64,000 nt of DNA from Muricea muricata (Eukaryota; Cnidaria; Anthozoa; Malacalcyonacea; Plexauridae), in assembly GCA_963855995.1 (NCBI GenBank), contig OY979717.1:10040001-10104000 (forward strand), read 5' to 3'. Position numbers and translations under genes: made by a program. The notes under the pieces are model-generated. The model was not told where the DNA came from. It searched no databases and saw only the letters and a list, made by a program, of their open reading frames with translations. Shown one piece after another: positions 36,318 to 47,200 of this stretch (positions are counted from its first letter, which is position 1; each line of letters opens with the position of its first letter).

Positions 36318-37239
36318 CATTATAGTTCTTTAAACGCATGTTATAGCTGTACAGGACGTATAATGAAGCCGTGTTTAAAAGCAGAATTGTGGTCAATAAC
36401 TTCAGAAAAATCATGTAGAGAAACATTCGTCTTTCACGCATGCAGAGTGCACTAGATATTGCTACACGCATCTTTACCTTGCACTTACCCTGGTTCACAC
36501 TTCGTAACAATCCGGGATTTTCTCCTACTCGCGTATGTGAACGACTATGTGAACAAACTTAAGTATAGGGCAATTATTAGATTACTTTTGCAATGGTATA
36601 GAATTCACTCAATCGATCACATGGGCCAGAAGAAGTCATCCCTTACTCCAATTCTTACGACAAGTGTGAACCAGGCTTTATAATGGTTTGCAAGAATCGC
36701 AACAATCACATGTAAAATACTTTACGTAGATACAACAAAGGAAATATTAATGAAATTATCTATATTAGATAAAGTTACTAGTTTATACAATGATACACTA
36801 TTAATAAGAGCTAGATGACTCTACATCACTAGGACAAATTTTGGACGGTCACCTGGTTAGTCGACTGACAAGTGAAATTCAGTTGACAACATTAATGGCA
36901 TAAAATAGTTAAATGATACTTTTAGGGAACTTATTTATTTGTTTCTGTAGAAGAGAAGCAATTTACTAAAAAAACATTGTATAAATTTGTTTACTTACTC
37001 CCCTATTAATTTGCTCTATCTGGTTTCTTTGTAAGTCGAAGTTTTCCACTTACCCAGTTTGTACATATGCGTTTCCACCTTTGTGGGACACCCTATATTT
37101 CGCGCACAAATGTACAATTAATATTGCCATCACTGAATCAAGACTGAATACAAACAGTCGTGCAAAGCCGTTGCCATATAGGTATTATTGGTATTATGCG
37201 CTAGTTTTTAATTACTATTTCAAATGCAGTTGGGAGAAT
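36318..37239. other. Downstream of the PTK7-like gene, nothing recognised
   Basis: No clear AATAAA close to the stop, no exon-like sequence and no strong inverted repeat were seen. Confidence 0.35.
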
Positions 37240-37241
37240 TG

Positions 37242-37697
37242 AACTCTGATATGATAAAAGATATGATAAGACTCTTTAAAAGATATGATAAAAGAATGCA
37301 ATGTTGAATGCATTTGGGAGAATTGAGTGATTAAATTACGCTTAATAATCATTTTAACCTAATACTGGGTCGTGTGATCGCCAAACTTTTCAAAGAATTT
37401 TGTTTAATTTTAATGTAGGGATATTTGTTTGATAAAAACTATTTTTCAAAAAAAATTCATGAGCAAAACACAAAGGAAATCATAGCCGCTAAGGAGTCTT
37501 TGTGTGTTATAAAACACACGTAGATTTTCAGAAAACTTTTGCCCCGATTTTCTCGTCTTATACAACATCTATGACTATATTGAAAATTCTTTCACAAACA
37601 AACTGACAAGATGCATGGGGTATAAAATGGACGTACTTGAAGTAATTTAAAACACTCGAACGATCGCGTTTTATCATATCTTTTATCATATCAGAGT
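37242..37697. mobile_element. TIR element containing interspersed repeat copy 2
   Basis: ACTCTGATATGATAAAAGAT at the left end is matched by ATCTTTTATCATATCAGAGT at the right end, inverted repeats of about 26 bases. Inside, from 37457, is the TTCATGAGCAAAACACAAAG sequence shared with 27646-27870 and 43184-43475. No coding sequence was seen. Confidence 0.6.
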
Positions 37698-38244
37698 TAA
37701 AAACCGATGTGGGATTTATGTCATATATTTATATTATTTTTGAGGTGGTTTTCTAACAGAGTCTTGACTTTAAACAATTCAAGTCGATCTAATTATTTAC
37801 TAAAGGTATTTATGCGATACATCTTAGAACATCTAAGAAAAACCGACTCAAAACAAAATATGATGTAATGCCCCTTCCCGTGCATTAAATAGTACTTATA
37901 GCACTGCTAAACTTTTTTAACTACAAAATTACTATTCTCTCTTCTTGTGTGTGAAGTTTCACGTACGTTATATAACTTTATATGAATAGGATCTCGTGTA
38001 CATGCGCATATATGCTATGTATGGTTTGGTACTTGTCCAAAAATATTAGAACAAATTAAATAACATCTTTACTAAAGCTCTGAATAGATATATATCCTAT
38101 ATACATGCTCATTACAATGTCATGCGCCGTATTGAGTGGTTTTATATTATAAATATATACTTATAGCGTTATATACAAGAACACTTTTTATTGCTACATG
38201 AAACTAAAGTGTTCAGTGTTAAAATTCACAAACAAGCTTTCAAC
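37698..38244. other. Intergenic, nothing recognised
   Basis: AT-rich sequence without supported features. Confidence 0.35.
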
Positions 38245-38667
38245 TACACACGTAAAAATCTCATCAACTTGTAGCAAGTCTGCATACAAGCTGCCAACAA
38301 GTTGTGTTTGCACTGCTTGTCCCAAGTTGTCAACAAGTTTAGAAAAACTTGTTGCTGATTTTGTCAGACTTGTCACAAGCTTGACCCAACAGATCTGTTA
38401 CAATCACGATATAACAATATTGTTACAACCTTGTTTCGTCAACCTTGTGACATTCTTATTATATCGTAACTGTACCGGATTTGTGCGAACAACCTTGTAG
38501 CAACTCTGATAATGTCATCAAGCTTGTTACAAGTTGTTAACAGCTTGCTCCAAACTTGGTCCAACAAACACGGAACAAGCGGTGCGAGCACAACTGTTGA
38601 CAACTTGTGAGCAGTCTTGTTACAACTTGCTTGCAGAATTGCAACAACTTGTGCGTTTTTACGCGTG
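38245..38667. mobile_element. Foldback element of the ACAAGTTG family, copy 1
   Basis: The left end CACACGTAAAAATCTCATCA and right end TTGTGCGTTTTTACGCGTGT are inverted. The interior is built from variants of CAACTTGT / ACAAGTTG and CTTGTTACAA. It is directly adjacent, head to head, to the larger copy at 38676. Open frames inside are artefacts of the repeated sequence. Confidence 0.6.
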
Positions 38668-38675
38668 TACACAAG

Positions 38676-39402
38676 TACACACGTAAAAACGCACAAATTG
38701 CTACAGACCTGCAAACAAGTTGTAACAAGTCTGTTCACAAGTTGTTGACAAGATGTATTCGCGCTGCTTGTTCCGAATTTGTTAGAACAAGTTTGGAACA
38801 AGCTGTTGACAAATTGTAACAAGCTTGATGGGACTATCAGACCTGTTACAAGATTGTTCCAACAAGACTGATATAGCATGATATAACAATATTGTTACAG
38901 CCTTGTGTTATCAATCTTGTGACAAACTTGCTACAACAGGATTGTATCAGAATTGTTAGAACAACCTTGTAACAAGTCTGATATTTTCGTCAAGCTTGTT
39001 GCAAGTTGTCAACAAGTTTGGAACAACTTGTTGGCAACTTTGGAACAAGCAGTGCGAACACACCTTGTTGACGGCTTGTCTGCAGACTTGTTACAAGTTG
39101 TGAGATTTGTACGAGAAGTTTTACAGGTTGCTCTAACAACTCTGATACAATCCTGTTGTAGCAAGTTTGTTACAAGATTGACAACACAAGGCTGTAACAA
39201 TATTGTTATATCATGCTGTATCAGTCTTGTTGGAACAATCTTGTAACAGGTCTGATAGTCCCATCAAGCTTGTTACAATTTGTCAACAGCTTGTTCTAAA
39301 CTTGTTCCAACAAATTCGGAACAAGCAGTGCGAATACTTGTGAACAGACTTGTTACAACTTGTTTGCAGGTCTGTAGCAACTTGTGCGTTTTTACGTGTG
39401 CA
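38676..39402. mobile_element. Foldback element of the ACAAGTTG family, copy 2 (about 725 bp)
   Basis: The two halves are near-perfect inverted repeats of about 330-360 bases centred near 39040. From the left: CACACGTAAAAACGCACAA, GCTACAGACCTGCAAACAAG, TGATGGGACTATCAGACCTG, ATGATATAACAATATTGTTA; the right half reads the complement in reverse order. The same short motif (CTTGTTACAACTTGT) recurs throughout both arms. No reading frame looks like a protein. Confidence 0.75.
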
Positions 39403-39735
39403 GTTTCGTTCGCATGGCTTGTTACAAGTTGTCAACAACGACCTTGCCCACATTAAGGTTGTTCTAACAAGCTAGACTGAACAGTCATGATATAACAATA
39501 TTGCTAAAACCTTGTTTCGTCAACTTTGTAACATTCGTGCTAGATTATGACTGTTTCGCAACGTTGTTCTAACGACCAACCTTGCGACAAGCCTGATAAT
39601 GCCAGCATTCTTGCTGCAAGTTGTTAACAGCTTGTTACAAACTTGCTACAACAAACACGGAACAAGCAGTACAAACACAAATTGTTTACAACTTGTTGGT
39701 GGACTTGTTACAACTTGTTTCAGACCTGTAACAAC
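39403..39735. mobile_element. Foldback element of the ACAAGTTG family, partial copy 3
   Basis: Continues directly from copy 2 with the same motif set (CTTGTTACAAGTTGTCAACA, ATGATATAACAATATTG, CGGAACAAGCAGT) but without a matching far terminus. Truncated or diverged. Confidence 0.55.
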
Positions 39736-39954
39736 TTTGATGGAGCGTTTGATGAAAGTTTCCAGGGCATATTGTAAACACTCGACGTCGACTGGACTTT
39801 GGACTGGAGTCACTGGATTTTTGGCTTTCCTGTTCTGTAACGCATCTCTGTCTTAAAACTATTAATAAATTTGTAATTTACAATAACATTGTGAATTGAA
39901 TTTATTGTAAACATTTTAAAGAACGGAAGATGCGTTACAGAATCAGAAAATCAG

Positions 39955-40193
39955 GGGCCAGTTGTTCAAAGTTGGGTTAGCACTAATCCTTGGGTTAAAG
40001 TTTAAACCACTTTTTTAGTTTCTTTATTTCTACACCGCCATTCCTTTCCAAACTATAGGAAGCATAACTAACATTGATCCAGACATGATTTCTTAAGAAA
40101 TATTTTCAAAATTATGAACAAGCTGCCGGAAAGTTTCGAAAGAAATTGTACGTTAACCCAGGGTTAAGCTAACCGGCTTTTGAACAACTAACC
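39955..40193. mobile_element. MITE with GTTGTTCAAAG ends
   Basis: The left side GGCCAGTTGTTCAAAGTTGG, GTTAGCACTAATCC and GGGTTAAA is answered on the right by TTAACCCAGGGTTAAGCTAACC and TTTGAACAACT. I recall MITEs of this design as widespread in invertebrates. Non-coding. Confidence 0.65.
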
Positions 40194-41277
40194 ACAGAAG
40201 TCTAAATCTTGAAACCCCAAAATCTACAGTCTAGTCCACATGTGCTCAATTTCAGTGTTTACACAATTTGCCGAGTTTGCAGTCACGTCTGGTTTCGTTT
40301 GGTTATGAGTGCTGCAATTATGGTTGATTTTTAATGATATATTTAAGATAGAACTGGAAAATTACTGTCACTTTCATCTTATAATACCCACTTCTATCCC
40401 CAGTTTCATCCAGCTTAAATACTTTTCCTATATATAGAAATATGTATTTTACATTTGTGTTATTATGGACAAGTTGCTCCAGGTTTGTGAAAAATATATT
40501 CAGAATGAATCAACAAGTGATATTTGTCGTGAAATCAGAGATAACCATTGAAACTATAGAATGAGAGATAACCATAAGATAACCATGGAAACCATGGAAT
40601 TTGAAATGCCCTTGAATCAAAGCTATTATCAAAACACACTTTTTTGAATAAATCTGGATCACCTATCCAAGCAATCTAATTTTCAAGCGTGTTCTTTCTC
40701 TGCGGGTGTAAGGCACTGGTTTTTAAACAGCGTCCTCGCTTTCCCTACGTTTCCACTGTTTCTGTGATCTAGGTTTATTCATATCATTGTCAAAGCATTG
40801 CTATTGGCTTGCCATCTATTTCTCATCGTATATGCATGGTCAAGATATGCATATCTAAATGCATATATAAGCGTATTATTTGTTACACACGATATTGTTT
40901 GTAACTTTGGCTGAACTAAAGGCAATGTTAAATCTCAGTTTGCCTTAAGGCAGATTTCCAGAGCTCGCAGGAAGCTCCTCGCAGCTTGTTTCTTTCTAAA
41001 TACACTTTCTAGCATCGTGATTGGATGAAATTACTCGCAAGCTTGTCGCGAGTTGGTTTCTGCGAGAAATGGAGTTAGGCCTTTAGGCAGCTGATCAGTA
41101 ACTGGCGTTTCCGAAGTTTATAAAGACTGGTACTAAACTCGACTCAATGATCAGATTAAAATGATTTTAGCTTTTTTCTACTAGATAACTAGCATCACCT
41201 AAAATGCCTCTCCAAAGGATGTTATTTTACTACATTCTGCATATCCTACGTACCGTGAATTATCACTTTCGTGACAG
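40194..41277. other. Region downstream of the SARA-like gene
   Basis: No exon was seen. A possible poly(A) signal for the SARA-like gene (AATAAA on the - strand) is at 40774-40779, about 500 bases after the stop. Confidence 0.3.
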
Positions 41278-44200
41278 CTAACTTAACATTTCCACGATAT
41301 TAAAAAGAAACTCCATTGATGAAGGAGTATTGCTGGAAGGATTCACAGCATTATTAATTGCAGGTACTAGTTCATTGTCCAAGTTAATTGTCATTTCATC
41401 AGGCAGGGGTGAACATTGAGAACCAATAGTGTAGCCAACCTACACAACAATAACAGCAAAGTATGAGGCCAATAATTACAAACATATTCGCAGCAATAAT
41501 TTAAAAGATGGAGTATTATTCAAAAGTATTAATTGTGCAACTGGCGTCATATCTAATATTTGGAAAATACGGGGAAATGGAAAACGTTAATTAAACATCC
41601 TGAAGATAAGCTCTTTTTCACATAGCAAAGCATCTGTCGGTGAAATAGATACGAAAAAGATAGTACCTTGCCGTGCAAGGAAAAATACAGGTAAGCTGAA
41701 ACTTATAACGCATGCGAGTCTTCAGTGGCACAGTACAGCGAACAGCAGAGCCACTCGATAGTGCAACACGTCCTCCTATTTTTATGCAATTCACTGGCCA
41801 GAATAATGGCGGAACATACAGTTCAGCATTTCTATTGGCCAAAAAAGCAATTGACTGGCCCGATCCTGCATAATGAACATGCGTAATGCGATATGTGCGG
41901 CTACACAAACTTCAAAGTTTTCGACTCGATACGACTCTAAAAACGTGGTCTTCCCGTAAAATAATTGTTTCTGTAGATTAAATATCGAGTGCACTAGAAC
42001 ACTTCAAAGTATGATTACATCTTGTTTTATACATTCTGCAAAAATAACTCATGAACTTACCATGTCCGGATTCAGTTTGACCCGTAACCCAATACGACGT
42101 TTCTCGATTTGATGAAGAGTAAAGAGGTAAGGTCGTAGAGCTATTGTACAAGCCTTGGCAATATCCGCAGTTGTTTCTTTAAAATGTGTTGGCAAATTAC
42201 GAGTAGGTCTGCCTCCGGTACGATCCAGAAAAAATAACTCAGTCCAACGTAATCTAAAGATACTTGGTGTAGAGAAATCAAAGTGGGTGTTGATCTTTAT
42301 ATCAGATGTCGTTCCAAGTGTAAGACCATCAATTGGACTCAAAACGCTGCAAAATACACAGTTTTATTACCATGTGTATGATGCCGACAGAAAACAACTT
42401 CATCGTTACCTCCTCTATTTCGCTAAAATAACCAAGTGCGCAAATAGTTGATGATAATTTCTTCTCATCTGTTTCCGGTTTTAAGGTACAATATGGATGT
42501 ATTAGTTTCAAGATTAGTTATAAATATATGTTAAGAAAGATTGTCTTGCATGAACGATATTATATTATTTCAACAAAAACCATATTTCATCAAGCTATAT
42601 CGAAGCTCGCTTGTATAATTTTGCATATACACAGAAACAAAAATCACTTTCGACAGAGAAACTTCACCATCAAAAATATTTTCTAGAACATCAATATACT
42701 GTAACGCAATGCCTTTCCTACAGGTGCGCACGACGTTGAATTGCCAAAGACCCGGTTCGGTCGGTTATCAAAATCCAAGAAAACCTTTTCAGCTGAATCT
42801 ATCATTCTAAAAACATCCTAATGATGTTTAATCTAGAATCAGTTAGAATCCCGGTTACTTTAGTATGGGATTCCAGCATAGTTAATATCACACCTAACTA
42901 CTGTATATGGGTTTTCTTAACCATACGGCCTGGTTAAATTAACCTAGAACACTAGGTAATTAACTTGGGATTTCATCAAATCAACAAGCAAATTTAAGCA
43001 GAACTTTACGTTACCGTCGCACAGGGTGACTTTCTAGATTAAACAGAGAATTTTTAATCAGGTAAACACCAGATAACAGCAGTTTAGATTGTCCCCTCAC
43101 AGGCCTCACTACCCTGTCGATTGGCTTCACGTGATAATTCATGAATGCATGTATATCATGTAAATACTACTTCTAAAACATTAATAATTCATGAGCAAAA
43201 CACAAAGGAAATCATAGCCGTGAAGGAGTCTTTATATGTGATAAAACATGAAGATTTTCACAAAACTTTAGTCACGATTTATCGGCTTATGCAACATCTA
43301 TATTGAAAGTTCTTTCGTAAACAAACTGACAAGATGGGTTAATATAAAATGGATCGTTTAGAAGTCATTTAAAATACTCGCAATTTGTGCTTTGTCAGAA
43401 ATAGGCGCTCGGCTGCGCCTCACATTCTATATCTGATAAATCTGCCCTGCTCGTGTTTTAAATATTACTTCAAAAATTTGGCGCACGATAATCACTTTGT
43501 AATCACGTATTCAATCACAAAATGTATACATTTCTTACCTTTGGTTTTCTGGATTCCTTTTAGAAACCCACTCAAATACGACTTGTTGTACTGCAGCACT
43601 ATCAGTATCAGGACATCCAGTGTGGATAGTGAAGTCACTCATTTCACGCATTGCTTGTCTCATTTCCTCACTCATTTGCTTGATCATTTGAACCATCACA
43701 CCATCTGATCAAAAATAATAATAATAATAATATTTATTATATAAAATACAGTGCTTTATAAGGATTTCGGGCAGTGATAAAACTGATAATCTCACATGTG
43801 AGATTATTTATAATAATTTCACATGTGAAAATTATCGCTTTACAAACAATAACCAATCATACCTTCTGGACATTTTATATTGGTGGAAAACCTGTAGTTT
43901 ATATAATAAAACAGAAAAATACATGGGTGCTTGGAAATACCAGATTTATTTCTCGTGTTGAACATGATATTTCTCACTCGTTACGAAATAAATCTGGTAT
44001 TTCTGTATGATTCTCTATATAAACGCCCTCTGTGATTGGTTGATTAAGCATGCACCTATACACAATAAACAATCTTTTTTCAGTTTAAATACAAAACCTT
44101 AGAAACAGATTGTATCTGTACGCTTATAAAGTTGCAGAAAAATTTTCCTCAAAAATTGAACTTGAACTCAGGGTTAAAGAAATCGACTTGCGAACAACCG

Positions 44201-47200
44201 ACCCAGAATTCTATAACACTGGAAACATTCTCTATACTCACATACCAATATATACGACAACATACGTCCTTAAAAGTTATACCCAATAGAAAAGCGATAA
44301 CCTTGTTATAACTACATTGTAGTTACCTTCAACAATGCTGACTTTTGCTTTAACATCAGTTGTACTTTTTAAGGCGCCATTGAATACAATGAAACTTGCA
44401 CCAGTTACTATAAAAATGTAAACAACATGCTCTATACATTGTATCAGAAATTTCAGGACGATTCTAGGCACGTCACGAGAGACCTTACGTCATCCAAAAC
44501 AACTGTGAATATTGATACCATGGCAAAATAACCAAGTTTGAAAATGAAATTATAACTAGCTGATCTGACCGTGATTAAAAGGCCTGGAACTAGCTACCAA
44601 ATAGAAGTCCATTTTGCTGTTGTTAATCACTTATATCTTTTGTTTTCGCGTTGTGAATCCTGTTGAAACTTAGTAACTGTCCTTAATAAAGACAATTATA
44701 AGTCTGCCAGAAATTTAGAAACGAAGTAAATTATAATTCATGAGAAATTTTATAAGTTGGATCGAAAAATGGATTTCTACCGACAACTAGTGCCAGTACT
44801 TTTCCGTTGTCTTTTATAAAGACAATTATAAGTCTGCCAGAAATTTAGAAACGAAGTAAATTATAATTCATGAGAAATTTTATAAGTTGGATCGAAAAAT
44901 GGATTTCTACCGATAACTAGTGCCAGTACTTTTCCGTGTTTTCAGATCACCTGGAATGTATATGCTATATTGTATTTATAAGATCAGTGGTTCTGAGCAA
45001 ACGTATTTTTCCTTAATCCGGTCCACATTGTTGCCTGCATGTTCTTTTCGAAAACGATATAGGCTTTGGTTTTTGTCATCTTCGAATTTGAAGTCATCTT
45101 ATTATACATGTAAATTTTTCTTCTTGGGACAACTGGGTCTGTGTGTTCATACAAATTTGAATACAAACACATAGCGGGCAACGAGCGAAAACGACCGTAA
45201 CAACGAGCGTAATGTTTGAACACTCTGCTACCATTTACGAAGCTCATTCTTTCGCTATAGATCATAAACAAAGTCATGTGTGACAAATGTGTATAACTAA
45301 GTGCTCCCCAGGAATGAATTTCGCAGTGAAGTGAATGAACGAAAGATGGCAGCATGTACAGATTACAGAATGTATTGCAGGCATGAAGCAAGAACGACTG
45401 AAAAAAGATGCCAAGACAAACATCCAAGGACATAAAACTTTAACAACATAAAAAAACCTCCTCTCTGTTGCTTGTCCTTCAACAAACGTCAATTTGCTTT
45501 TTGAAACGATGCTCAACCGCATCAAGTCGCTTTTTGAACGGATTTCCAACCGCAATGCATTCTGCTAAAAATGTAAATCCGCTATCTTTTTCGTCCCGAT
45601 CAATCGTTGGTTTCACTCGTATACTCGTAGAAGCGATATCAAGTCTAGCACGGGATCATTGCTCAGAATAGGTAAAGCAGAATTATTAAATAAAAGAGTA
45701 ACTGGCAGCAAACCTTCTACACCCACTCGAGCTCAACTGGTGCCTGCCAGTTTATTCTCCAGTACTATCATAATCACATTCGGCTGCACTGCATGACAAC
45801 AAATTTTTGTGAGATTAAAATTCCTCTAAGCTCGTGATTTTCACTCTCGCTGGGGACTCGTCAGACACTCACTGGTAAAAGCAGTTGATTGACGCCCTGC
45901 CGAAAGTCGCAAGCTTTCTCTGATGCACCGATTTCATCCCACAAGCAATGCTGAGAAGATAAGTTGCTATTTGCCGCTAAAGGACGGTTTACCGCAGATG
46001 TGGTACCTACACAGACATTGACAACACTCGTAGAGAGATTTTGAGTGGACCAACTTGTGATTGTATTGCTTGGTCATTCCTAATTATGAATCCACGTAAC
46101 TTCCAGTGCAAGTAAGAATTTGCACACATGCATTCATTCGCCCTTTCTTACAAAAGATTTTAAAAACTAAACGTACCTTTTCGTTCTTGTCCTTCTAAAT
46201 TGATAGACTGAGTTTTATAGCTCATTCCTTCTTGTATGCACACTAAGTGCGAGTCTGCAACATTACTAAAAGTCGCCTCAAATGCCATCACGAACTCATC
46301 CGTTGCATTTAGAACTTTCAACACCTATAAAAATCAGAAAGACGTATTTCTGCAATGTATTTGCAAACTGCAATCCTACCAACAATATCGGGCTTCCAAA
46401 TAGTGAAAACACACAAGAGGGTTTCAACAGGGTGTATCAAAAAAAAGGTTTAAAAGAATATTCGCTAACCGTGCGAGCGCGCAAAATTTGCGAAAACTTT
46501 CAGTTAGCCCAATGAGTTTAACACACTTTAAATTGGTACATCCAGCAGCTAAATTATTTAAAATTCTGACTGTTTTGAGTAGGAAAATGTTGTTACTTTA
46601 AAAACGACTTGTGCACAAAAACGAATCATTGAAAAAAGATATTTGAAATAATGGTGTCAAAATATGGAGTATGTTGCAGAAACTATCAATGTTTCGGAAA
46701 ATTAAGTGCATAAAAAACTGGATATTCCAATTCCTTACTCCACACACGATTTCTTTGCGTGACAACTACTTAATTTTATACGTGCTTGAATTTTTGTAAT
46801 TTTCGCAAGCTTATTCCCAAGTGTCTTAAGGTATATGCAAAGCCAGCACACCACTCATAAGTACTTACCTCGTCATAACGATTTTGCGGTAGTTGTATAA
46901 CAATTTTCTTATCCTCCAAATGAACATGCATTCCTGTCACTCGAGGTAAAGTGTACTGAAAATTCTTGAAATCCTAAAAAAATAATTCACAACTTTGCTA
47001 ACCTTTCTCACTGTACAGTACATTTCTGCACATAAAAAAGAACACTCCTATGCAAAATTCTCAATGCGTTGTTTCTGCATACGGCTGTAACCGTTTTCAA
47101 AAAATCTCCTTACAGCCAAAAGATCCATGATTGTATGTCCGATTTCGCCGTATAAAGGTTCCCGATCTCTGACGCTCCACAAGGGACAGGGATAATCTAC

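Noticed and set aside
38194..39246. Several overlapping frames rich in Cys, Leu and Ser on both strands
   Set aside because: Arise from the repeated ACAAGTTG motif; no start, splice or domain support.
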